Below, in pieces: positions 1-20,530 of a stretch of 64,000 nucleotides of DNA. The first letter of the stretch is position 1. Each line of letters opens with the position of its first letter. Location of the stretch: positions 5,774,071 to 5,838,070 of the forward strand of contig NC_087380.1 in the NCBI RefSeq assembly GCF_963675165.1, in the 5' to 3' direction. Source of the DNA: Halichondria panicea (lineage: Eukaryota; Porifera; Demospongiae; Suberitida; Halichondriidae). Under the pieces are notes generated by a model. That model searched no databases. It was not told the DNA's origin and was given only the letters and a program-made list of their open reading frames with translations. The position numbers and the translations under genes are program-made.

Positions 1-288
1 TAGCACATGCATGTTCATGTAGGAGTGTGTTTACTTACCTATAATGTACCATACTCATGCTATAATTATAGTGGTTGTTACAGTACTGCATATCGTGTAT
101 ACTCCAAATATGTGTTGTTTTAGAATCGTGCCTATAGTACTGAGCAGTGTGTTATTTTAGTTAAGTGTGCGTAATTAAATGAAGTAGTCCCCAACCAACT
201 GAAGGGATGTGGGTGACTTTAGTCATATACTTATAATTATACATGTAGCCGTAAGAAATGTGTGTAATTGTGTAATTGATAATAATAT

Positions 289-1257
289 GCATGGCATCAA
301 GGAAGAGTACGCAATTCCAATTAACTGTGCCAAGAGTAGAGGAGTACTCTTATATACTCTTGACTGAGGCATTCTGTTCCAGAGGAGGTACGACATAGGT
401 TGACCTTTTGCTAATCGGTCGCTAATGAGTTACTCCCGTATTGCATTCCTGCAGCATAGATAGAGGAGAGAGGGATTGGAAACGATGTACCCTTGAAGTA
501 CCATCCGTGTTTCCCCGCGGTTTTAATCGAGGCTTACTTCCAACGTGGGGGTCTAAACATAAATAATTTATGAGAATTGTTTTTGCTGTTTGTAAAAAGT
601 CCACGAGCCAGTTTTGCTGCTAAACATCAACTATTTGTGACCATTTGGGACACAGCATACTATACTTAGTTACAGAATTTTAGCTATATCATAGTAGCTA
701 AACTAACACAAGCATGAAAATCGCTGTGTTAGACTAGCTACTTCACGACAATCAGGATTATATTTTCTTCAGTTCCAAATGATACTCACCATCAGGGGGC
801 ACTTGTTTAAGTTTTAGAGGGGTACTAAGATTGATAGACTAGCGGAAGATGCCTCTTGGAGAGACTCCAGAAGAGATAAACACTAAGAACAGTAAAATAA
901 CGCTGACGGTGCATAAAATACCTGCTAAGTCAACACAAAAATAATGTGGGCGTGATATCTTATCATGCTGCAGGAATGTAATACGGGAGTAACTCATTAG
1001 CGACCGATTAACAAAAGGTCAACCTATGTCGTACTTCCTCTGATTCTGTTCTGTCTTACCTAGAGGTCTTACGTATTTTAACCACTTCAAGTACAAATCG
1101 CTAACAATAACAACGCTATAGGAAAGGACAACATCAACCACCAATGTTATTCATTTAAGATTTCACAGTTTATACAATAGCATGTGGTTGGACAGAATGC
1201 CTATTATGGTTTTAAGTGGAGTTGCGTACTCTTTGTAACGAACTCTTGATGGCATGC
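289..1257. mobile_element. Foldback MITE-like element
   Basis: The ends read GCATGGCATCAAG at the left and CTTGATGGCATGC at the right, and both sides carry an AGTACGCAA(C/T)TCC motif. Internally, about 390-456 is repeated as its reverse complement at about 965-1037 (GTACGACATAGGTTGACC and its complement), so a transcript could fold back. No transposase is visible. The AGTACGCAACTCC terminus recurs in another small element at 62044-62320, which suggests one family. Confidence 0.6.
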
Positions 1258-4038
1258 GCTATGTAAAAATAAAATTTGCCGTTCTAAACAGTACGTTTAT
1301 AGCTACATTATCGATGGCTAGATTTTGAGAACATAAATGTATGTACACGGAGCTACATTACAGTACCTTTTACGGCTTACAATGTCTGTGTGTATACGTG
1401 CGCTTTTAGTGTTTCGTAGAAAAAAACAGGAAACGAAGTGTCAACAATTCTGCTTTGGTTTCTGTTTTCTAACTATGCCCAGATACAATCGATACCCGGT
1501 CGTATTTTTCTCCATGAAAGAAAAATCGGCCTTGCATGAAACGAGGCTAGTAGTACATGCATGCCAATTTTGCTCTATACAGTATATAATTTGTCTCCTA
1601 TCTTGAAAGTAAGTTTTAGACGTACTCCTTTGGGATAGTGTGGATTGTAGAATGGCATAGAGTACTGATTATAATTCGTATAACAAATTCTATCACATCT
1701 ATCAATTTAGCAAATACAGTTATAATTGTGTGCTCCTAATAAAAGTAACCATCTTGTGCACCCTATTAAAGGTGTTCGTGTTTAGCAGTCCGTTTTCTTA
1801 ATCATTCCCTAAGGTGTAAGGTTACGCATTCAAAAATGTGAAGAATTGAAGTGTACAGAGTTTAATTAGGAACTACATGCTGTTCATTAGCATAGTACCT
1901 TCCCACTGGCTACTTGACGGGTATAGTTAAAGTGAGAAAGATCACTCTGTTTATTAGCTTGCAGTCATATAATTAATGGACTTTGAACTTTCAAGATCCT
2001 TTTAGCAACAATCATTGTCAATTATTTCTCACCATTCTCTGCATGCAAATGTGTATGTTCAATTGATAACTGTACATGTGTATTATAATAACAGTCAGCT
2101 AGTAATATAGCTTCCACTGAGGCATCAGCACCCACGGTGTTTTCATTTTAATAGTGGCGGATTTCGATGTTAAAGCTTTGTTACCGAATAAAGAGTAAAA
2201 GCTAAACTTGCACGTTGGCTGGCTAGCTATGCATGGCCTTTATTCGAGGTACATATTTGTCACTGAAGTGATCCCGTACCAGAAACAATGGAAAAAGGTC
2301 ACTAGAGTAGAAAGCTAAAATTATGATTGTAGTTATAGGCCACATTTCTAAGACCCTGGCTTCTTTCTTCTTTGCTAATGTTGCTGTGCTCAGCATACTT
2401 CTATAGACTACTTTAGTTATTACCCGAGGCGCACGTGGGCGGCCACGGGTATATAGTATAGTCTGTTTGTGTATTCTGAGTCTACTCACCTGGATGTCAT
2501 AGCACTGCTTTACAGCATGATGATAGCCTTCACACAACTATAGTTGTTAGTTTTGTTAGTGACAGATTAAAAGCTAAGAAGCTTGAACTTTCTTCCGAGA
2601 TTACGCCCACCCTAATTACTTGCTACAAAGCAGCTACAGGATGGGCTTAATTCTAGTTTTGTCTCGAAATCACACCCACTCATTAAGAAACTAAGTATTT
2701 TATGTCTGCGTCTGAGGCCTGCCAGCTCTTGGAAACACAATGATGGTAATGGTAAAGTAGCTAGGTATAAAGAAAAGTATTCAAGTCAAGCTAAAGTCTG
2801 CATCAGAAGGTTGTTCCTTGTCACTGTCGAGTCTTCCAACAGAGATTCAGAGAAGAATGACCTCGTCTCTTATGCTTGCAAATAGGAGCAATAATTATCG
2901 GATCTAACCATGCAGCTTACACAAGAAACTGTCTTTCTTGACAACTGCTCACTGACAAATGCAGGAAGTTTCACTCAAAATGGGGATGGGCGTAATTTCG
3001 GACGTGGGATAATCTTGGTAGAGTACGGTACATGTAATGTACGTTTGCTGTTTGGACTCGTGGTCCTTTACCAACTTTTACGTTAATTATTGCGCATGTG
3101 CCACAATAAGATGGCCATTATCCTTAGCACGGCAGTGCTATAATTAGGGTTGGGTCGAAAGCCCCCTCTGGATCTCACCCAAGACACAAGACATGAGTTT
3201 ATATCTGTTGGACATGTATCATTTGTGATGTTTGCGCATTTGTGATGGTTGTGTGAAATATAGACTGAATTGAACATTGTATGAAAAAGTTATAAGAACA
3301 GCAAAACCAAACACAACATCATTTCATATTTTCTCAGTCTCTTCAGTGAGGTAATCTATAGAGAACTGTAGGTCCACAGGACAAACTAATCATAATGTTT
3401 TTGAGGATTGAGGTTGAAAAACACCCCTATATATAGTAGAGAGGTTTAAATATATACCGGAAGGAAAACAATTTTTGAGGTACGAGGTCATTCCTCGAAA
3501 ATTTCGTACCTCGAAAGTAACCCGCTATATGGTATACGTATATGTATGTATGTGTTAGACACAGGGTTATTTATTGTGATGGATTTCTGCAGTGGGAGGA
3601 TGCGCTCATCCCTATGTGTGAGAGAATCCTTTTTAAATCCCAGATCCTGCATGGCATAATCAATTTTCTTCATAGTATGCATATACCAAGTCTTTTCTTC
3701 TCTAGTTATAGATCAATAAAATTGTGTTAGTAGATTGAGTATGCATGCCTATAGCGTAATTATGTGTGATACTAATGCTGGCTATAATCACACATATTTT
3801 TATGTCGCATAAATAATCGGCGACTTTAGTTGGAGCCCTGTTAAATCCCCATTGCAATCTTGCACATGCAGAAAGAACTTGATCATAGTCCAAATTCGCC
3901 AAAGTTCATGCTAGCATAATACTAATTATATTTCTAGCACTACATTATACGTAATAATTTCCTAGCTAAAATCTGCAGTTCTCACTCTTCTCTATACTAT
4001 ATACATTCTCAGTTGTTGTAAATGTTCAGACGGCATGC
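1258..4038. other. No recognisable gene; repeat-derived spacer
   Basis: No open frame here looks like a protein family I know. About 2000-2545 matches a dispersed repeat (R1 here) also seen at 7690-7990, 13540-14130 and 22822-23395. About 3455-3537 is a short member of the MITE family whose ends read ACCGTATAGCGGG. The rest is AT-rich with TACATGTA and ATAATTAT runs, as throughout the window. Confidence 0.5.
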
Positions 4039-4713
4039 TTAGCCGTGGCTACTCAAATTCAGGACAAAACTCTCGTATTCTGGCTTATCATTGTGGTCGA
4101 CCCAGCGATTGACCTTCCTATCGATAGAGCCTGAGTAGGTACGGCCCTTATTATCAGCGAAGGTTGTAACGATTGTTTCAATATTCCATCCTTCAGTGCT
4201 CTTTGCAACCACTGTTATTTTGGCAATATCAAAAATGCTGACGCATTGGGTATTATCTGGAATATCAAAGCTGAATAGTTTTGCAGCATTTTTGGGGGGA
4301 AATTCAGTCAGCTCAAGTGTTTTTTTCTCTCCATTTGCGAGCAAAATTTCAACATCATGTGTTCCTCCTGGTGATTCAGCATATGTAACGCCAGATGTCT
4401 GGGCAAATATGTCGAAGCCAGTCAAACAACTGCAACTGGAGTCTCCTGCATGGGTGGAAAAATGAATGCATGATGGCAAGGAGATGCATGCATGCATATC
4501 CAACTGTATCATAATTATATCTTACAACAAAAGTCAGTCATGTATGGTGATTATAGGTTCAAGAAGGTATATATGTATACCTGTTTGCTGCTGTTTGGCT
4601 GACTGTAGTAGTGACTCAATGAAGGAGTGTAGTTCAGTTTCTTCATCATAGTCTACATGTGCTGTTGCCATGCAGGACACGACCAGAGTGAGGATGAGAA
4701 TGGTCAGCTTCAT
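4039..4713 (-). CDS. Secreted PLAT-like protein, copy 1
   Basis: Two exons, 4713-4581 and 4445-4039, joined by a GT-AG intron with a phase-1 junction, give a 179-residue protein. Exon 1 encodes a clear signal peptide (start MKLTILILTLVV, then ATA before the likely cleavage site) and an acidic helix. Exon 2 encodes a Cys-rich turn (CSCLTGFDIF) and a beta-rich domain with GGTHDVEI, then GWNIETIV and NRWVDHNDKPE. The spacing of these blocks resembles a PLAT/LH2 beta-sandwich (tryptophan strand, then the RW(L/V)D turn). The family call is my pattern reading and not certain. The upstream methionine in the 3' part of the intron was rejected because copies 2 and 3 share the same exon 1. It heads an array of related genes and fragments, and lies antisense upstream of SMARCA exons. 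Function unknown; probably secreted. Confidence 0.8.
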
Positions 4714-6390
4714 TCTTCGTTTATTGGAGGACTGGATACGACAAGTTAGAATGCAATGATCCTTTGTGCATAATCAGTTCTTATATACAGTACATGTGCA
4801 TGTTCCCAGAATCATCGCTAATATAGTTGTTGTGGTACTGCATATCGTGCACCCCACGTATGTGCAGTCAATGAAATGTGCATCCCAATTATGTGTTTTC
4901 TTGGAACATCCCTCACTCCGTTATTTTAAGTAATTCATCCATTAGCTATAGACATTATGTTATGATACTGCATACCTGCACCTAGACTCGCAAGCCACTC
5001 CTTTTTCTCTGATTGGACAGGGAAATAAATTTACAGGTATATTTATTGTCAGTACAGGTGGTCAGTCATCCATGCATGGGCAATCACATACTGTATATGG
5101 ATATTACATGTAAACTTTCACAACATAGATTCTGTCTATATTATATACATGTATAAATGTGCATGCTATCTGGTCAGGGTTGGGATATTGTACAGTGCAT
5201 TGTATAATTATGTGTTTGGCACACACGCAACATTGCTTTAGTTTTGCAGCATACTGCTAGAAATCAATGCGTACTGTTATTTATATGAGCTAGCACCTAT
5301 CATGTTGCATATTTTTTTATAACACAATCGGCTTTTCATCTAGGCCTGTACAAATCCCGATCGAAATCGTGGCATTTAATCAAGGAAATAATTATGACTT
5401 ACTAATTATTTTTGGGAGCCTTAAAATTGGCAAGATCACAAATGTTTCTAGCACTCTATACATGCAGACTTGTTTTACTGCTGTGTACCATTACTCCATG
5501 CATTGCTAATGGTGTTGTGATACTGCATACTGTGGTGCACCCGAGTTATGTGTTTTCTTAGAAACGTATTTACAGTACTTTGTGTGTAAGGTACCCCCCC
5601 TCCCCATCCATTAACTAATGGCACAGGGGTGTCTTTAGTAGTGAACACCGTATACCCGGGTTTCGAATACGTATTATGGTTAATTAAGTGCAAACAACAA
5701 TGCATGGTATGTACAAGTTTGTTTGCAATGCAAAACCATAGATAGTGTGGCAAAACCTCGCAATTTGCTATCAACTTATAATTATGTAGAATACCAAGAG
5801 GGGGAAAAAGTAAAGTTCAAACAGGTGGCCGAACGGTCTATGGCCGGGGGGCGGGGTGCAGTATTTGTATAATACCTACTAATGTTTCTTGACAATATTT
5901 TGCACACAGCTTCTCAATTCTCAATCTCAATGTCCTCTAGCACAACACTGGCACAATGCATTCATGACTACATATAACTCATCTGTTCAGCCCCAGGAAT
6001 ACTTTCCTAAAATTCAACTAATAGCTTATCAAACACTGTGCACGCAACAGTTACACTTGCACAGATTGCACATTCAATCAGGGTAGAGCTCCTTGTCATT
6101 CGCTGTGTTGGGAAAATATGAATTACTCCCTCCCCCCCAAATACGATAGGGGGGCTTAAATATTTATCCCCCTACATGTATAATGTCACACTGTATGCAC
6201 ACATAGTTATGTCTGTTTCGTACATTGTGAGTATAGCATATTTCCTACAAAGGTGTTGGGTTACTCATTCAAAGTGTAGAGACTGAGTGTTTGCATGCCC
6301 TGCAAAGTGGCATTAAATTTAAATGTGTAGCTTACCATAGCAGCTACACATGGTGTGTGTGTGTGTCAATTAGCATTGGGTACATATCTT
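4714..6390. other. No recognisable gene; upstream-repeat copies
   Basis: A segment around 4830-4900 (TACTGCATATCGTG, then a TATGTG stretch) recurs in diverged form at about 86-130 and 5518-5570, so the PLAT-gene upstream region has itself been copied. No other coding or RNA signal is visible to me. Confidence 0.4.
4780..4787 (-). promoter_or_regulatory. Probable TATA box of PLAT-like copy 1
   Basis: TATATAAG on the minus strand lies about 67 nt before the start codon. Copy 2 has TATACAAAAG near 9282-9291 and copy 3 has TGTATATACG near 29213-29224, at similar distances. The shared position supports a core promoter role; no transcript data are available. Confidence 0.45.
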
Positions 6391-6630
6391 GCTTCCTACT
6401 TTGTGTGAGTGTGGTTATAGGTGCATTTGTGGGAGTGTTGCTATGGCTACTAATAACTACATGTAGATAATAGAGGAAGCTTCCAGCTTCCTCTGTTATC
6501 TATGGTAGTTGCTTCCTACTTTGTGGGAGTGTGGTTATAGCGTGCATTTGTGGGAGTGTTGCTATGGCTACTAATAACTACATGTAGATAATAGAGGAAG
6601 CTTCCAGCTTCCTCTGTTATCTATGGTAGT
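6391..6630. repeat. Tandem duplication of a 120-bp unit with hairpin
   Basis: Two nearly identical 120-bp units lie head to tail (6391-6510 and 6511-6630). They differ by a few bases, including a one-base insertion in the second. Each contains a palindrome built from GATAATAGAGGAAGC and its complement GCTTCCTCTGTTATC. Confidence 0.85.
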
Positions 6631-6632
6631 CA

Positions 6633-6992
6633 TTAGCATTGAATTACATGCTGTATACGTGTACCTAGCCACCTGCTATGTATGTGTATCACCTTCCAGT
6701 ATTTCCGGCAAAAATTAGAATTCATCGGTCCTAGCAAGTAAATAAATGGGTTTGTGTTGCCGTGGACCGGCAATGTTAGAACTACAACGTAGGATGAGCA
6801 TTGATTCTTGTTACTTAGTGCAATTTGATATGGACAATGATTTCCTAACTGCCTACGGGCTAAATTACATGTACACAAAACTAAGGCATTTGCTCGTATG
6901 GTGTTCTCCAGTTTTCTATCAGAAATGAATAACTCGAGGTGCACCCTGCCTGTCGTACGCATGCTTGTGGGTAAAGGTATTCCCATGCACAT
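6633..6992 (-). pseudogene. Possible remnant of a GPCR last transmembrane segment
   Basis: A minus-strand frame contains VVVLTLP, then NPFIYLL and NSNFCRKYW. This order matches the end of a rhodopsin-like GPCR: NPxxY, then the N-x-x-F of helix 8. Nothing upstream in the same frame looks like TM1-TM6, so this is at most a fragment. A chance match is quite possible. Confidence 0.2.
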
Positions 6993-7540
6993 GTTAAGTT
7001 GCTTTCTTGTGATGTCATTGGAATTTGTTGTATGTGGTTAACTGGCATTCGCAATGTTAGGCCCTGGCAACTTATGCTCCTTTTCTTCCTATTATGCTTT
7101 TGAGCAGCCCCCCAAATTCAGCGTATTATGCTCGTCGAAAGAACCCATTATGCCCCATATTGACGTCATAAATAATCTTTTTTCAGCAGTAGTAACAACT
7201 CTTGTTGTATTGTACATTTCAATACAACAAGGTCCCATAATTAAAGACTGAAGATTCAATATAATCTTCTAGATGTAAAAGAGGCATTTAAAAGAGAAAA
7301 AAGACGTTCAGCAGCAGCAGAGGAACGTTGCATTTGCACCAAACTGACCAAATCAAAATTTTAACCCTATTATGCCCCAATTATGTTTGCTTGTTTAGTT
7401 TGTACTATACATGCACATGTATAACATTCGAGGACCTCAAATGCTCTTCTTGAAATCTACAAATAATGCAGCAGTATATTGTTTTATTAGGTTTTCTATT
7501 GTCCTCAGTTTGTTGACTATCAATCACTACTTGATTCATC

Positions 7541-7685
7541 AAATTCAGATCAAACTCTGGCTTATCCTTATGATTGACCCAGCGATTGACCTTCCTATCG
7601 ATAGAGCCTGAGTAGGTGCGACCTTTGTCATCAGCGAAGGTTGTAACGATTGTTTAGATATTCTATACGTCAGTGCTTGCTGTTA
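7541..7685 (-). pseudogene. PLAT-like gene fragment (decayed, copy A)
   Basis: On the minus strand this matches the C-terminal half of the PLAT-like domain: FADDKGRTYSGSIDRKVN, then RWVNHKDKPE. Two in-frame stop codons lie where intact copies read GWNIETIV, and the 5' part is missing. It sits between intact copies 1 and 2 in the same orientation, as expected for unequal exchange within an array. Confidence 0.8.
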
Positions 7686-7689
7686 TTAT

Positions 7690-7990
7690 TGGTGTTAAAG
7701 CTTCGTTGTGAAGTAAAAGCGAGCAAAATCTGAACTTGCAGCGGGGGCTAGCTATACCCGGCCTTTATTTGAGACACTTATTTGCAGCTGAAGTGATCCT
7801 GTACCAAGAACAATGGAAAAGGGTCACTAAAGTAGAAAGCTATAATTATATGATTGTGCTTGTTGCTGTTTGCTGATCATTGCCCCAGGACATCCATATT
7901 TTAAGTACTCCAGGCTTCTTTGCTGACTTTGATAAGTGATCCAAGTAAATGTCCATGTCAACAGCCGAGGGTTTAGCACTTCAGTGCTCT
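7690..7990. repeat. Dispersed repeat R1, partial copy
   Basis: Matches 2170-2335 closely, including CCTTTATT(C/T)GAG, GAAGTGATCC and GGTCACTA(A/G)AGTAGAAAGC. No protein is encoded. Confidence 0.6.
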
Positions 7991-8204
7991 AGTTTCCTAT
8001 CCTTGTTCCAGCTGAGTTGTTCTAGAAAATGAGGGGCCATAAGCACTGTAATCCCTAACTAATGTCATAGCAATATATGCAATCACACATGTTGCAGTTT
8101 CTACTATAACAAGTAACTTCCTAAAATCTAATCTGCATGTAGTTCTAGAAATCTGTCCTAACATGTCCTCAGCTTTTTATAATGTTCACTACACAATCTG
8201 CTTA

Positions 8205-8350
8205 TAGCCGTGGTTTTGCAAAGCCAAGACAAATCTCTTGTGCTCTGGCCTATCCTTATTATCGACCCAGCGATTGACATTGCAATTGAATGTGCCTGAG
8301 AAGTAACGGCCCTTGTCATCACGAAGTATATAACGATTGCTTCCCATCAG
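8205..8350 (-). pseudogene. PLAT-like gene fragment (decayed, copy B)
   Basis: The minus strand encodes DDKGRYFSGTFNCNVN, then RWVDNKDRPEHKRFVLAL and NHG: the C-terminal end of the PLAT-like family. A one-base deletion (RDDKG instead of DDKG context) and missing 5' sequence show it is broken. It lies 200 nt from the 3' end of intact copy 2. Confidence 0.8.
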
Positions 8351-8547
8351 TTCTTATACAGTTATGGATAAGAAGGTCATTTTTCCCCCAATTAGACTTT
8401 AGTCAAAACATTGCATGTGTGTGTGTGCACAGTTTTTACTCTAAACATGCATGTATATAACTTTAATTAAATGTTGTTCTCTAGAGAATTACAACTACAT
8501 CTAATAATTATGTCCTCAGTTTTTGTTTGTTTTCACCCAATGACTGC

Positions 8548-9198
8548 TTAGCCGTGACTGCTCAAATTCAGAACAAAACTCTTGTGCTCTGGCTTATCCT
8601 TATGATCTACCCAGCTATAAACATTGCGATCGATGGAGCCGGAGAAGTAACGGCCCTTGTCATCAACAAAGTATGTGACGATTGATTGGATATTCCATCC
8701 GTCAGTGCTTACTGCAATCAATGTTATGTTGGTAACATCAAAAATTGTGAAACAATCTTTAAGAGCGAAGCTGTAAAGTTTTGCTTGATTTTGTAACGGA
8801 ATATCGGGCAGGTGAACCCTTTGTCTTTCTCCGCCTACGAACGAGATTTCAACATCATATGATCCTATCGCCAGAGCTTTAACAGCACCTGATGTCTGGA
8901 CAAACATGTCGAAGCCAGTCAAACAATTTCTGCAGTCCCCTGTGTAGAGAAATGAATGGCAGGGAAATGTACGTGTTTGTCTTAGATTAAACAACATGTA
9001 ATGGACCTTTGAGTATGCTGACTGCTGTGTAATAAAAGTAGTTTTTAGATATAATTGTATATTACCTGCTTGCTGTTTGGCTGACTGTAGCAGCAACTCA
9101 ATGAAGGAGTTTATTTCAGTTTCGTCATCAATATCGGTCTCTACAAATGCTGTTGCCATGGACACAGCCAGAGTGAAGATGAGGAGGGTTAGCTTCAT
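8548..9198 (-). CDS. Secreted PLAT-like protein, copy 2
   Basis: Exons 9198-9066 (133 nt, same length as copy 1) and 8939-8548 encode 174 residues. There is a signal peptide (MKLTLLIFTLAVSMATA), an acidic linker, then the beta-rich domain with CLTGFDMF, GSYDVEISFVGGE, DGWNIQSIVTYF and SWVDHKDKPEHK. The 126-nt intron is a multiple of three with no in-frame stop, so the frame also runs through it unspliced; splice sites and comparison with copies 1 and 3 favour splicing. The start is placed at the signal peptide, not nine codons upstream. The whole gene with its flanks has a paralogue at 28498-29153. Function unknown; probably secreted. Confidence 0.8.
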   Translation of the reverse strand: MKLTLLIFTLAVSMATAFVETDIDDETEINSFIELLLQSAKQQAGNIQLYLKTTFITQQSAYSKVHYMLFNLRQTRTFPCHSFLYTGDCRNCLTGFDMFVQTSGAVKALAIGSYDVEISFVGGERQRVHLPDIPLQNQAKLYSFALKDCFTIFDVTNITLIAVSTDGWNIQSIVTYFVDDKGRYFSGSIDRNVYSWVDHKDKPEHKSFVLNLSSHG

Positions 9199-10043
9199 TC
9201 TTTGTTTATGAAGAACTGGATGCAATCGAAAAGTCCAAGTTAGATCCCTGTTGGATTGCTATTGGCCTTTACGTTTAGCTGCTTTTGTATACAGTGTACG
9301 TACTAGTACGTAGGACACCATACAAATTTAACATGCATGCCATGGTCACTAAGCATGCGCCTGGAAAGCATTAATTACTACATACTTGTTTTGGTTAATT
9401 CGTCACTCTCAGCCAATCTCGTCTCAGTTTGCAGGAATGGGCTACTTACTTACTAGCTGGAATAGACACATTTGTATTACTGTCATCAGATTTGCTGCTA
9501 CATTTAGTGTGTGTGTGGTGTTTGGCCTTTGTTTACTGTTTTTGAAATAGTCCCATGCACTTACAATGCCAGCTTTGGTATCCAGGTCCTTTGTGGGGGA
9601 CGGTGGTGAAATCTTGTTACAACTTACTGCCCCCCTAGCCTCGATTCCAGGCCGCGAAGAGAAAGGTGCTGCAATTTGCTATATGATATTTTATGCTGTC
9701 AAATGGAAGGCCTATTCACTATGTGAAGTAATTTCCGTAACAGCTGCTTTGATTCTAATACATAATTATATCCTAGCCAGGCTGGGGGTCACCGCTGTCG
9801 CTGTTATCACACCTCACAATGGCTAGGAGGTAGTGGTTGTGTGGGCTCTATAATTATGGTCTATTGTTTTCTTACGTGTGGTGTACGTAACTGCACAATT
9901 ACATACACTGTATGCGCACGTTTATTACTCATGAAATCTGAGAGAGAAAGTTATAAACTTTTTCCCTCTCAGATTTTAAAAGCACTAATTAATGTACATG
10001 CCAGTATATATTTATCCCCCCTCCCACACACACATGCACACAG
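9199..10043. other. Spacer between PLAT copy 2 and the first visible SMARCA exon
   Basis: About 9250-9430 and 9920-10043 align with 29160-29420 and 29490-29716 downstream. A stray AGCCTCGATTCCAGGCC terminus at about 9637 matches the end of the RecQ-carrying transposon at 29980. CTGAGAGAGAAAG near 9938 with its complement near 9968 can form a hairpin. No SMARCA exon is visible here. Confidence 0.5.
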
Positions 10044-19427
<9,384 letters not shown>

Positions 19428-19667
19428 AATACAACTTACATTGTCATAGATACTGAGATATAATTATATATATAGGACTTGTTAGAAATCATTTGATTCA
19501 TCATGCTTTGTATCATAATAACTTGAAAATTGTTTGTTGCTCTTCTTGATTCAAGCTATGCAATGTCTTACATGTATATAGGTGTTAGTGTTTTGCAAAG
19601 CGATCAAAAGTCTATATAAGTTACTTAATGGTGATCGCTCTATGGTAACACACAAAATGTGTAAACA

Positions 19668-19900
19668 GTACTGTAAGGTGCAAAATTTCGCATTTTTCGC
19701 GCGAAAATTAAAACCCAGATAAACTCCCACGCACTGGTATTTCACATGCAAAGCTATTGGTGGGTGTGGTTTCCAGGCATTGATCAACCGCAAATTTTAG
19801 AACCTACGAACATTTCTGCTGAGGGATCTGAAGCCAAATAGTGAATCGAAAATGTGCACCCGTGAAAATTTCCTGCCATAGTCTATATATATACGGCGAT
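19668..19900. mobile_element. Diverged MITE, ACCGTATAGCGGG-like
   Basis: TACTGTAAGGTGCAAAATTTCGC at the left is met by GTGAAAATTTCCTGCCATAG at the right, with an AAACCACACCCACC block seen in other members (for example about 12160-12180). Weakly supported because the ends are degraded. Confidence 0.4.
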
Positions 19901-19905
19901 ACTAG

Positions 19906-20450
19906 AGAAACAAAGCATCCTAATATTAATTTCTCAGCAGTTACGCATTATACAGTGTTATCACAACACCAATTTTAATTCACACAAGCTAATTAAGACT
20001 GTCAGTTTATTCGGAGCTGGCTTGTCGAATATCGTTAGCCTTAACGAGTGTTGAAAGAACTTATAATTATGACATTGTACCAGCAATAATTAACTATTAT
20101 TACTCGCAGCTGTTGTTGCTCTAACAGTCTCGGACAATGGACATTAATTTTTCAGAAAAGGTATTATTATAGCAGTACCGTGCCAAGGGGTACTGAATTT
20201 GTTGACTTTCTTCTCAAAACGTTTTAGCAGATTGCCGAAATCAAAACTCTGTTGCAAATTTTAAGCATTATTGACAAACTTCGATTCGTGTCTATAGAAG
20301 CCAGCCAAATTTCTCACTGCACATCGAACACGTACAGCACATGCAGGAATTAATTAATTAGCTTTACGGATGATGTCACAAACCTCTCTATTATATAAAC
20401 TGTGGGAATGAAAAGCAAAACGAACACCAACTGTATATTAAAAATAATGC
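19906..20450 (+). pseudogene. RHB gene 5' fragment (unit 1, dead)
   Basis: The sequence aligns with the 5' leader and first ~130 codons of RHB1 (43890-44430): AAACAAAGCAT, ATGACATTGTACCAGC, CTAACAGTCTC, AACTGTGGGAATGAAA and others. A stop codon follows a few residues after the start and several small deletions and insertions break the frame. It ends about 80 nt before the 3' end of DLG1 on the opposite strand, reproducing the RHB-DLG convergent order seen at 52-64 kb. Confidence 0.9.
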
Positions 20451-20530
20451 ACACATTTAAAAATGCCATGCAGAGAAATAAGATATCTGGAGTGCACCCA
20501 ACAAGAACATGAAGTACGGATACAAAACTA

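Noticed and set aside
6391..6630. Possible CRISPR-like array
   Set aside because: Only two units of 120 bp with no unique spacers; a simple tandem duplication in a eukaryotic genome.
9566..9826. 86-codon + frame before the first SMARCA exon
   Set aside because: It overlaps a stray transposon terminus, has no similarity to SNF2 N-terminal motifs and no conserved copy in the duplicated block.
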